DNA of 64,000 bases from Bigelowiella natans CCMP2755 (taxonomy: Eukaryota > Cercozoa > Chlorarachniophyceae): the NCBI GenBank assembly GCA_000320545.1, contig ADNK01002607.1, forward strand, positions 45,001 to 109,000. Reading direction: 5' to 3'. Position 1 is the stretch's first letter; each line of letters begins with the position of its first letter. Positions 1 through 10,765 of this stretch are shown here, piece by piece. Below the pieces are notes generated by a model that was not told where the DNA came from, did not search any database, and saw only the letters and a list, made by a program, of their open reading frames with translations. Both the position numbers and the translations under genes were made by a program.

Positions 1-3
1 GGT

Positions 4-454
4 GATGGCGAAGGCGAGAAGGATAATGAGGAGCAAGATGATCACGCCAACGAACAGGGGAGGAGGACAAGGAGGGTGGGAACGAAGAGAAAAGCGTCCT
101 CGTCCTCCAGTAGCAAGCAGAAGACGGCATATCTCGGCATTGAATACGCATGTCCACATCACCGCTGCATCCTCCCTCTTTCGTTCTTCGGTGTCGTGTC
201 TCCGCGCGGAGAAAACAATGTAGGAGGAGGGGGGGAAGGAGGAAGGAGGGGAGGCGATGCTAAGACTACGACGAAGAAAAAGAGGCGACAAGTGTGCAAC
301 AACCCAGGGACTGTACGTTCATGCAGCTTTCCTCCGGTAAAAGTGACCATAGATTATAGGAGGTATAAGTGGAGAGGAAAGGGGGGAAGAGGAAAGAGAT
401 ATAGTTTCATGATTCTCTCCTTTCATCGTCAATGCTTTTCAGTGAAGCAATCCT

Positions 455-486
<32 letters not shown>

Positions 487-1565
487 TTCTGTCACCACAA
501 CCAATGCTCACCATTGTCTCTTCTACTACCCTGCTACATCAGAGTGATATCCCGCTGCGTACAATGTGTCCTGGTTGTCTTCACGATAAAAACCACGTAA
601 TTTGTGGCAGCAAGAGAGGGGGGGAGATGCCTGTCCGCAACTCCCCCGCCTCCTCATCGTCAGTATCTTCATCCTCAAGCGCAAGTTCAGACAAACAAAA
701 GAACAGCCAGGATTTAGTGCAGTACGCACGTAAGTTAATGCCCTCCCTGGCTTGAACAAGGATAGAGGGGGGTGGGGGGGGGGGGGGAGAGACGTAGATG
801 AGGAAGCACGTATATTACTTGGAATACCACAGCAGCACTTCCGCTGCCTTCATCGTCATCAACATCATCATCAGTAGCATCATTACCATCATCGTTAACA
901 AATTCATGGTCACTATCTTCATCACTGCAAATATGAAAACAGGTTTTTCGCGAGTGTTTGTAGCAGTAGGAGCTAGAGACTTGTCGGGGCTCTCAGTGAC
1001 CGTGAATGCATGCGTCAAAGAGGATGCATATCGTCGGAATCAACGAGCAACAAGATGGAGGAGGACGACGAGGACAACAAACATAACAACGGCTGCGGCG
1101 ACGGCAACAAAGAACAGATACGACGACGAAAAGAAGGGCGTGAGCAAGCACAGAGAGCAGAAGCAGCAGCAACAGCAGACAAATAAGGAAGAAGAAGAGA
1201 GAAATGATGATAAGGCGGCGAATCAGAGCGACGACTACGACTTGCCGTGGTCAATTCCATCATCATCGTCAGCATTGTCATCATCGTCGTCATTGTCGTC
1301 CACAGTCCCGCCGTCGCCTAATACCGTTGGCCGCTGCAATGTGGTCTTGGAGAGTGGAGGCTTTTACGTGCTCAGTGCCCCCACAGTGTATGTGGATTGG
1401 AGGGAGGGGGAAGGAGAGGAAAGGGGGGGTGGAGGAGGAGGGGACGGCGGAGAAGAGGAAGAGGGAGAAACCTGTTACTATCCAGAGCCTGTACGTGAAG
1501 GAGATACTAACGGCGTGGTGGCTGGAGGATTTTATGAAAGGTGGGCCGCTCAATACATATTGTGA
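4..1565 (+). CDS. Ser-rich basic protein, 3' part (5' end outside window)
   Basis: The family is not recognised. Four exons can be joined with matching phase: up to 219, 265-312, 543-729 and 943-1565. The donors at 220 (GTAGGA), 313 (GTACGT) and 730 (GTAAGT) and the acceptors before 265, 543 and 943 all keep one frame. The protein starts in an acidic then basic stretch, and has short Cys/His clusters (ACPHHRC, RQVCNNPG, MCPGCLHDKNHVIC) that could bind metal. Poly-Ser, Gln/Glu-rich and Gly/Glu-rich low-complexity sequence follows, to a TGA at 1563-1565. The last exon may hide another intron in its Gly/Glu-rich part. The Cys/His clusters vaguely recall zinc-binding repeat proteins, but I could not assign a family. 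Low-complexity codons make chance open frames likely, so confidence is limited to the spliced middle part. Confidence 0.4.
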
Positions 1566-1623
1566 TGATTTCACGAGCACCAAGTATATGGTCGTACACA
1601 TGTTACATACTATATAGGTCTAC

Positions 1624-1624
<1 letters not shown>

Positions 1625-1660
<36 letters not shown>
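1625..1660. repeat. (TA)n microsatellite
   Basis: Uninterrupted TA dinucleotides lie just after the Ser-rich gene. Confidence 0.95.
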
Positions 1661-1666
<6 letters not shown>

Positions 1667-3203
1667 AATTATGTGTAGGTGTGTACGTATTACTCTGTGC
1701 ATTGATCCTTCTGCCCCCCGCTGTGATTTTGATCACGACTTAGCCACAACACATGCTGCTACAAGTATTTAAAGTTATTGCTCATTGCATATTATCGTTA
1801 GGCATTCCATTCGGCTGTTGGGGTTGGACACCTTAGTAGGGTGAATAAGCATCATACATAAAAGTGCTCATAAACATGTACAAAGCCCTAGCTAAATCAC
1901 CTTGCCGATTTGCACTTACAGAATGATTTTGGCCGCATCGCCATGCGGACATGTTACGATGCGTGTGTCTGGCATTGCAAGAAAACAGCATGAAGTCACT
2001 AATCATGTTGTGGCAACGGGCGGCTTCTTTTCTACATTGTCCCCTGCGTGGTCACCTGTTGCAACAAAATGCTGATGAACGAACTTAAATGTTTTGTGAT
2101 TTCGTGACCTGATGTGCACACGACTCAGAAAGTGAGCCTGTCGCACTGCCCAACTAGCCAAGGCAAACGCGAAAGCATGCTAGCATGCGTGCCTTGCACG
2201 TGCAAACACACACACGTCACACGCAACTGCTGAAAGTGAAACGTCTGAAACTGGAAAGATCGTGCGAACACCTGGGGCACTGCCCAATGCAAATGCTCAA
2301 TTGGTGGAACAGTCACGACTTTCCCACAATTGTGATTTGTTGCATGCACGTTGAAAGCGGAACCACAAATCCAGAAAGACATTGTGATGTTTCATTGTTG
2401 GCCATGGTGGAATTGTGCGCTTTTCACGTGTGCTGGCATGCCGATTGTTGCACGCTTCAATTTTCACAAGTTGCACAGATCAATTTCATGATCATCAAAC
2501 AACGTGATCCACAGGGGGGAAACCAATGATGCAATGAGACTCTTCATTGGCCTGGCACAGCGCCTCGTCATCATTGCCGTGCTCAAAGACACACCACCAT
2601 CTAGCCATGCCATGCGTGGCGTCAATTGCTAGGTTGGTCCAGTGGTGTGCACCTGTGTCGCACAGTCCAGCAGTGCTGGAATGGACAGGATCCTTGCCAC
2701 GTGGGGTTCTCAATGGAGGAAGTCGCTATTAGCACCCAAGGTTGCAAAACACAGGTGTCAGATTGTTCAACAGTGAACAATGAACAATGAACAATGAACA
2801 ATGATGATGAACCACGTTTCCAAAGTGTGTGGTTGTCGCAACGGAAAGAAAACTGATCCGAAAGATCAGCAGCATCATCATCAAAGTTCAAGAGAAATGA
2901 TGGACACGTGTGCACATTGTGCACATGTCACATTGCATGTCTGTCATGGAATTGGTTGCAGTCCATCATCATTGTTCATTGTTCATTGTTGTGGAAAGAA
3001 AGTGTGATCAATCCAGTGTTTCGAGTGCAATCGTGTTTGAATTTCACCACCTTTCTTTCAAAACGTCGACTTTTGTGTGACCTTCCTTTTTTGCCCGTTA
3101 TTCCAGCGCAGTCATTGTCGTAGGGGCAGGTTAGAACGTGTTTTACCCTGAATTTAACCGGGAAAACACGCAGATCTTCAAGCACCTCATTCGTTGCTCC
3201 ACA
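1661..3203. other. TG/CA-rich spacer with short repeats
   Basis: I see no convincing gene. The stretch is rich in TG and CA steps, contains the palindrome GCATGCTAGCATGC near 2176-2189, and has runs of GAACAAT near 2774-2800 and of CATTGTT near 2968-2990. The open frames here translate to Cys/His-rich strings without domain features, as do the other TG/CA-rich islands of the window. Confidence 0.6.
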
Positions 3204-3835
3204 ATGGCAACTATGGCGTCGATCATACGGAGGTTTACAGTGTGGGGAAGGGTGGGTGAAGGAGGGGAGAAGAGCAAGGTGGGTCTGAAGTGATATCAGG
3301 TAGCGTGACTCCTTGATCCGATCTTGTTTAGTGTGTCCGTGGTCCTCTTTGCGGGGCTATTTCTGTTCGCTGGAATCCATAAGCTGGTACCCTTCCCGCT
3401 GAAGGAGGTCCACGAGAAGCTGAAAGAGGGGATGGAAAATAACATGTACGATCCTAAGCGACGATTAAAATTCCACATGCGTACGTAATTTTCTCATCAT
3501 TTCTCTCTAAAATCATGTTGTAAATCCACCACAGCTACCCCAAGGTCTGGAACTGGTCTCCTTTTAACGAGTTGTTTAAAACGGCCGAGAATCTTCGTTT
3601 GTTCATCGGATGCAGTGAAGTCCTTGGCGGCACAGCCTTGGTTCTGAGTCACTTTTCAGGATTCTATGGATTTGAGAAGCTTGTGATTGCGAATCTCATC
3701 ATAGTCCTTGCTCTAGCAGGATATACACACGTCGCGATGGACGATGTAAAGGGCCTTTCCCCAATCGTGTTCGGGGGTATCATAGGTACATATCTTCTCT
3801 TCGGTAGTAGTTCAGGAAAGGTCAAGGAAAATTGA
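3204..3835 (+). CDS. small DoxX/TMEM35-like membrane protein
   Basis: Three exons (3204-3232, 3332-3484, 3535-3835) give 160 residues. The introns are 99 and 50 nt, with donors GTTTAC and GTAATT and acceptors TTTAG and CACAG. The sequence has a first hydrophobic helix ending in FAGIHKLVPFP, an amphipathic stretch, then ENLRLFIGCSEVLGG and two more hydrophobic helices. The glycine/lysine-proline motif after helix 1 and the R-x-x-IG-x-x-E motif are what I know from DoxX-like and TMEM35-type four-helix proteins, so this is a family-level guess. The ATG at 3204 was chosen because it is the first start that splices in phase. The exact role cannot be told from sequence. Confidence 0.6.
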
Positions 3836-4143
3836 GCAAGATGTAGAGTACAGTAACATGAATAGTGCTGAGTGCCTAGCTTAGGTTTTAGAATTAACAG
3901 CTGCAGCAGACACCATATTATTGAATTCTTACGACAGCAAACATAAGAACATAATTGCTTTAGTATTGTAATCATTTTCATACGAGTTCGAGGAAGCGTT
4001 CTGCATTTGATACTTTGCTCTGTGCTATGTTATCCAGCTATGTTCAGTAGTCAGTAAAATACCAATGTGTACACACTGCACCTGCGCAAAGCTAGCTAAG
4101 GCACTAGCTAGCCAGTGTCAGAGACACGTTACAATAGTGTGTG

Positions 4144-4210
<67 letters not shown>

Positions 4211-6702
4211 TATCTAGCTATTGTTCACAATGGGCAAACGCCAGCTACGTACGTACATCTGCGCTTATAATTGCAAATGCTGTAGAGGCGATCGAAGGCA
4301 TGCAGCATCACCATCGTATCTGTAATGCACGGCGAGGCTATCGGCAGACTTGCTAGAGATTGCTAAAATTGTCGATTACCTGCTAGGTTTTTCCATGCGT
4401 GAGAAACATGGTGGCAAATGTCGAGTCGTTGGTCACTGCTGCTAGCCAATCTAGCAATGTGTTCGTTGTGAAATGATGTTGTCGCATGTCGAATGGTTTA
4501 TTATTTGTTTTTTTATGATTAATAATCTCAGGACACATTTGAGCAATTTGCGGGTGAATATAGTACAGATGAAACCACTGTAAAATGATACTTCACTAGC
4601 TAGCTAGGCATAAATTTACTGTCGCGTCGAAGCAACACGACCTCTATAATATCTCGAGATTTTCTGGCTTGAGTTTCGCTTTTTTAAGGCTTCCAAACAT
4701 CACTGGATATCTGGGAACAAAAATATATATTTCTTGAAATCCGATTGCTCGATGTTAAATACGTGGAGGTTTTGCGTTTATAATTGAACAATGTTTAAAA
4801 ATACGCTGTGAACTCAAAATGCCATCTCTTTATCAAAATGTCCTTCTACCTCCCATCGTCTTGTATCTCTTCTAACACCTACCAACAACAAAAAGAGTGC
4901 TGAATATACATATTTATATCAACTTGCGTATATGTTGTGAATGAGAATAAAAATTGCGTTGAATTGACCGTGACAAATCTGTTGTTGTATTTAGGAGCCT
5001 TCGCCAGGCCTACAACCCTGCACCTGGCGATTACAATAATGTTCACTCCTATGTTAATATGAACGTATCATGACTTCAAACACGAGGAAACAGCAGACGG
5101 AACGAGATAGCATTTGAAGTTATTCAATCTTTGGGAGGAGGAGAGAATGTGTCAGTTCATTTCAAGCACGCGGCTGTTCATAGTGATTTTTATCATGATG
5201 TCTTTCGAATTCCCTCATGTCTTTTTCCCTTCACCAGCATCCTCCCCCTTTATTATTCCCTTACTTGCAGTTTTTCGGTATCTCGAGGTGTTTCTTAGCC
5301 ACTGAGTGCTTCACACTAAGGCCGCCCTGCGCACAGAGTGACGCAACGATAGCAAGGACGTTAGCAGATAGTTGGCGGCATAGATGAGCTCGTTCTTACA
5401 TGCTCTTCAACCGTATTTAGCTAGAACACAGATTTACATCGAAGAACATTATTCGGAAGACTGTTCTTAAAATGCTGCCGTGTGGCGCAAGTGCAGGATC
5501 AAACTATCAGAAGATTCCAAAAATGTATTCGTTAGCGTTTCGCGAAATCATACCGTGGATGGCGAGACATTTTCTATAATGTACTTGCCTTCAGAGTCAT
5601 CCCATGTTGCTGTTGCATCTGATGGGGAAGTAAGATGATAAGTATCAACCACACAGCTACGATTGACACTTATGTCAGACATTCTCCCCCCCCTCTCTCT
5701 CCCTCCATCCCGCCCAACACACATATTACAGCATATTATGTATTATAGCTTCTATCGTTCTGAATCAAAACAATGCCGCTGCATGGAACAGTTTTGATGA
5801 TTACCGATGAATGCCTTTTTTTCCTGCTTGCCTTCTTCGATAACGCGAAAGTTGTGAATACCTCTCAGATTTCCAGGCTGATAAGAGGATATCATAGTAA
5901 ATCAAGCAGGCACACACTTATACACACGCGCGCGCTATGTAACCAGGTGGTATAAAAGCTTGGTGTTTGCGCGAAATATTTGCGGCTAATAATGAACTTT
6001 AAATGCCGGCATGACATTAGCGTTTTTAGTGTCGTCGAAGATTCCACAGAGGCTGACTTTTGTAACGGAGTAACATGGAAAATCTACCTTCATGCTGAAG
6101 GTCTTTCCCCCAACATTTACTGCGTAGCGCCCTTTCTGAAAGCTAGCGCAGCAAGAAACGGAGGGTACAATATACATGGATAAGGAACAGCATCACACCA
6201 GCATGATCTATGTGCTCCAAATTGAGAGAGAACTAACGGTTGCTCTTTGTGTGCTGTAAACTTACAACTAGATATACCTCACCTTTTAATCTCTGCTACT
6301 TTACCGTTATATTTGTCAACATCCAAGGAGTGGAGGATCACCTAGATATTATTCTTTTTAGCGATTGAGTACCGCATCCACGAGTGTCGTTTATTAGGGC
6401 TGGATAAAGCGCAATAGCCAAACAGCCACAAATACATAAAATAAATCGAAATTTGCGCGTTGACATCATTCAGTCGGCGTCATCTGGTCCCCGTAAGAGT
6501 AGCAGCAGCGCGTGTACCTTGGTCCCTGATGTATACCTTGTGGTGTCGTTGTAAGCCGCAAGTTCCAGACGAATCTCAAGAATTATGGAGATTATAAAAT
6601 AGTATAATGTTATTCATAAACATGGTTTGGGTATGGAATGTTATTCATAAACATGGTTTGGGTATGGGGGGGGAGGGGAGGGTTGTAACCAAGAACGGCT
6701 TA
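3836..6702. other. gene-poor spacer
   Basis: The only open frames here are short (60-67 codons), without splice partners or domain features. The stretch is AT-rich and holds one long AT array. No RNA gene was recognised. Confidence 0.5.
4146..4208. repeat. (AT)n microsatellite
   Basis: About 31 AT units without interruption. Confidence 0.95.
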
Positions 6703-7207
6703 TTAAGATGTGGAGGAAGGTGATGCTGAGCTATGTACCCAGCTTTCAAGCATCTGCTGATTAGCCCCCATTTCCGTTCTGGTCAACACACCATCACGGA
6801 AAAACTTGAATGTAGGTAACGATTTGATTTCGAAGCGAGCGGACAGCGACTGATGCTGGTCAGAATCCACTTTCAGGAATGTTACCTGAGAAGTGCCATG
6901 CAGTGTTGATGTACTGCAGCGAAGCTAAATCATTAAGGATCGGCGTTGTGTTCATTTTTGTCACTTACGTCTTCCAACACGCTGGCAAGCTGCTCGAAAA
7001 GCGGCGCGATTGCTTTGCAAGGCCCGCACCAATTTGCTGAAAGGAATGTTAGAGAAATGCGAATGATGATACCACACACCAGCAGCAGCAGTTCATTGAA
7101 ACACTCAGAGTGATTGTACCGAAAAAATCGACGACGACCACGTCCGAGGTATATGCAGCCTCAAATTCGCTCTGAGAACTGACGTGTATTACCTTCCCGC
7201 CTGGCAT
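6703..7207 (-). CDS. thioredoxin
   Basis: Three exons on the minus strand (7207-7120, 7036-6969, 6885-6703) give 112 residues, the normal length of a free thioredoxin. The introns are 83 nt each with GT-AG ends, and phases match. The active site WCGPC is at residues 32-36, preceded by VVVVDFFAN. The conserved cis-proline is P76 in KSLPTF, and the C-terminal FKFFRDGV strand is present. There is no targeting peptide, so a cytosolic disulfide reductase is expected. It would be reduced by thioredoxin reductase and serve partners such as MsrA (encoded at 31-34 kb). It is divergent from the pyruvate kinase gene, with 582 nt between the two start codons. Confidence 0.94.
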
Positions 7208-7789
7208 GCTAGATAATAACGTTGGAATGTGCGAGTCTGCTCTTGGAAGGAAGAGGTGCCGAAGCCGACGAAATCGATCGTATTCTGGTTTATTCGTTTT
7301 AATCGTATTGTCAAGTTACCGCCATCGGAAAATCACCAGCGTTTCTAGTGAACTCAACAGTTGTTGATCGGAACCCACAACGCAGAGCAACCATAGCTTC
7401 CGGGATGCTTTTTTTGCCGAAACAGCTTCTCACAAAATGTCCCTGCTTTTTGCACAGAGACTGTCTCGGGTACCGGAATTTTAATTAAGTTTTTGTTTCT
7501 TCATAGCACTGGTCTATCTGATGTTCACGTTTCATTTCAACAAACATTCGCTTGTCGCAGGAGGATTGTAGACTAAATTGTCATTGTTTTTCAGTAGACG
7601 GAAAGAGAAAGATATCTGAAACGGCACTGCAATCGGCTACGCGCACACGGTGAAATGCTACGTATAAGGATTTTGATGTTTTTGCCTGTCCGACAAGGAA
7701 GTCATTGTTGTCGCAGTCCATAAACGTCGGAATTCATTATGGTTTTTGATTAGTGGGTTACCCCACCAGACCCCAGAACAACACACATA
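7208..7789. promoter_or_regulatory. shared divergent upstream region of thioredoxin and pyruvate kinase
   Basis: This 582-nt stretch lies between two divergent start codons. It has no credible open frame and must hold both promoters. No clear TATA box was identified. Confidence 0.45.
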
Positions 7790-9472
7790 ATGCTCGCATC
7801 TCTCAGGCGGACAACCCGCTCCTTGCTGGCTGGCAAGGCTGCCCCTCCCCTCGTGAGATCCCGCTGGCTATCTGATCTGAAATGTATGTCACGCTACGGC
7901 GAACTCAATTCTCATAAAGACGATGTTTACACTCGCTATCCTCTGACAAAGATGGTCTGCACCATCGGTCCTGTCTCTGAGGATTTTGAAACGCTGCAAC
8001 AATGTGTGAGCAGCGGTCTCCGTGTAATGCGCATGAACTTTTCTCACGCGACGTTTGAGGAGGCAAACATGCGTATGACTAACCTGCGAAAATCCAAGGG
8101 ATTCACGGGGAAGAACTTTAACATGCGGGCAGTAATGCTGGATACACAAGGCCCTGAGATCCGCTCTGGCATGCTCGTGGGGGACCCTCAGCATTCCACG
8201 CCGAAGAAAAAAAAGATGGAATTAGTGCGCGGTTCAACTATCACACTCACCACCAACAACGAGTACAAAGACAAAGGTACCCCAGACACACTATGGATTA
8301 GTTACACAAAGTTACCACAGAGTGTCTCTATTGGTGGCTCCATTCTTCTTGATGACGGTCTTGTGGAGCTACGCGTAGAGGAAGTCTTAGGTGGCGATGT
8401 CGTCTGCAGAGTCATGAACACCGCGCTCTTAGGAGAAAGGAAAGGGGTGAATCTCCCGGGGTGCGAGGTTGACCTTCCGGCCCTTACGGAGAAGGACAAG
8501 ACTGATATCCGCTTTGGCATCGAAAACGATATCGACTTCATTGCTGCTTCATTTGTTAGGAAAGGATCCGATGTGAAGGATATCAAGGATTTCGTTGAGG
8601 AAGTCCACGCTGAGTTTTGGCCAGCTGACCATCCAGTCCCTGGCATTATCTCAAAGGTCGAGAATCAAGAGGCACTCAAGAACTTCGATGACATCATGGG
8701 AGAATCCTACGGTATCATGGTTGCTAGAGGTGATCTTGGCGTAGAAATTCCGTTCGAAAACGTCACTTTGGCACAGAAGGAGATGATCTACAGATGCAAC
8801 CAGAACGGCGTGCCGGTCATCGTAGCAACACAGATGCTGGAATCGATGCAAGCCAACCCCCGCCCAACACGCGCAGAGGTCTCCGACGTTACCAACGCTG
8901 TGCTTGATGGCGCTGACTGTGTGATGTTGTCTGGAGAGAGCGCTAATGGCACGTATCCAGTTGAGTCTATTCGTGCACTTGGGTCCATCGCGGTGCAAGC
9001 AGACAAGCACGTGGCTATGATCAACGAAGGCCGCGCTGCAACGGTCTCGGGCTCCTCACCGTTGATGGGCAGTATCAAAGCTCTTGCTTACTCTGCCGTT
9101 CGTGCATCGCAGGAGCTTCAGGCCGTATGCATCATCGTGATGACATCCACTGGGAAAACAGCAAAGTACCTCTCCAGCTTCCGCCCATCGGTACCCATCA
9201 TGGCTTATATCGACAACGCTAAGATCGGGCGACAGCTGATCATGCATAGGGGTGTACATCCGCTTTATTTTAAGCCTGACGATGCCAAGCAAGGAACACC
9301 GGATGAGGCGGTGAGGAAAGCGATAGAATTTGGCTTCTGCGTGTCGGGGGACACCGTGCTTATCCTGCAATCCATTGAGCAAGATAACGGCTCCCATGAC
9401 GTCGCAATGCGCATTCGTAAGGTCAGCCCAGACGGAAGCCCGGAAAAGAATGAGAAGATATTGAAGTTCTGA
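7790..9472 (+). CDS. pyruvate kinase, organelle-targeted form
   Basis: A single open frame of 560 residues with no introns, unusual beside its intron-rich neighbours. Pyruvate kinase converts phosphoenolpyruvate and ADP to pyruvate and ATP. Residues 1 to about 35 are rich in Arg, Ser, Leu and Ala without acidic residues, which looks like a mitochondrial or plastid transit peptide. Family motifs follow: KMVCTIGP at the start of the barrel, RMNFSH, the active-site lysine K289 within ISKVEN, and the metal-binding loop MVARGDLGVEIP from residue 310. VATQMLESM and the ADGADCVMLSGE-type loop (here LDGADCVMLSGE) come next. The C-terminal regulatory domain is complete and ends NEKILKF. An organelle location is inferred from the N-terminus only. 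Confidence 0.97.
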   Translation: MLASLRRTTRSLLAGKAAPPLVRSRWLSDLKCMSRYGELNSHKDDVYTRYPLTKMVCTIGPVSEDFETLQQCVSSGLRVMRMNFSHATFEEANMRMTNLRKSKGFTGKNFNMRAVMLDTQGPEIRSGMLVGDPQHSTPKKKKMELVRGSTITLTTNNEYKDKGTPDTLWISYTKLPQSVSIGGSILLDDGLVELRVEEVLGGDVVCRVMNTALLGERKGVNLPGCEVDLPALTEKDKTDIRFGIENDIDFIAASFVRKGSDVKDIKDFVEEVHAEFWPADHPVPGIISKVENQEALKNFDDIMGESYGIMVARGDLGVEIPFENVTLAQKEMIYRCNQNGVPVIVATQMLESMQANPRPTRAEVSDVTNAVLDGADCVMLSGESANGTYPVESIRALGSIAVQADKHVAMINEGRAATVSGSSPLMGSIKALAYSAVRASQELQAVCIIVMTSTGKTAKYLSSFRPSVPIMAYIDNAKIGRQLIMHRGVHPLYFKPDDAKQGTPDEAVRKAIEFGFCVSGDTVLILQSIEQDNGSHDVAMRIRKVSPDGSPEKNEKILKF

Positions 9473-10765
9473 GGTGAACAAACAAACGACACATCTAAGT
9501 AGTGCAAGAATGGCTTCTCAAGACTCAAGTGACAACCCTAGTGTAGTGTTCGCACTTTGATGATGATGATTCGATTAGCAGCAAGATACATTTTTGTTAA
9601 TAGCTTTTGCATTTGGATGCCAATTAGTGTTAAAAAAAACCGATCTAATTCACTTGTAATAACGAAGAAGCCAGTGTCATTAAGCCAAGTTTAGGTGCTC
9701 AAGCCGTGTGAACAAGGGACAATTTAATGAGGCCAGGAGTAGAGCAATGCAACAGAGTTTGCATCATCAAAATTAATCCATGTAGTATTTACAACGTACA
9801 TTGGCAAGCAGCAATGTCACAAACGGGGTATCGATTGCTTGATTTGTGCATTTCGCGTTGACTTGAATTTTGATGCATCACAACAGCCACACGGCAACGC
9901 ATGGCAGCGAAGCGTGTGTTGAGCTTTGCTGCTTTATTGTTGTGTGCGAGCGCTCAATGCCAGCGCGCCATGAGGTGTTCACACGCAACTAACTGCTACT
10001 CATGCACACTGCACTGCACAGCAGCTTGACAGGCAAACCTAGCAGAAACGCATAGATGACAATGGACATGCATGCCGCACAGTGATGCAATGTGTGTTGT
10101 TCGCATGACACACACACATGCAATGTCACATAGGATGGTCGACCACATGAGTAGCTAACTAGCTGTACATGCATGATGATGTGCAAAATGTGCAGCTAAG
10201 AAATGTTGAAGCGAAATTAGAAAAAATCAAATTCTGTGTCGTGCAGTTCATCAAACACACAATTATAACCATGTGCATTCAGGTTTTAATTTGTCATTGC
10301 TGGGCTTCACGACTCAGTGCAAACACGAGCCTGTGTATCGCGGTGGCCTAGTGGCGCTTTGCGCGGAGCTCAAGTGGCAGGTTAGATTGTTTGAGAATTT
10401 GAACTCTGATCGTGATTGGACATCGACTTTAAGTCATAAATGTGCAAAACAGGTGACTGACATGAAACTGATCTGAGAGAAAGTTCTCCAGTCCCTTTAA
10501 GGTGATTTGATTCCATTCTCTCACAACCGTTCGCAAATCTTCCAGAAGAAACTTCAGGAAATGTCCCGGAAATTCTTCCAGATGCGAAGCTGCTATTTTC
10601 AGGCAAAGTTTGTGATTTGACAATGTGATGCTTCCGATCGTCTCACTCAGATCAGGTTTGAGCTCTTCGTGCGTGTTGCCGACAACACAAACCTGTTCTT
10701 AACGTGACGAGATGAAATGGGAAAATGACTGCATCATCAAACATGATATCAAATTTTTTTTTTTT
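9473..10765. other. TG/CA-rich spacer
   Basis: No gene is supported. The part from about 9870 to 10180 is rich in CACA/TGTG and GCATG words like the other TG/CA-rich islands. A T-run (about 10753-10767) ends the stretch, right at the stop codon of the next minus-strand gene. Confidence 0.5.
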
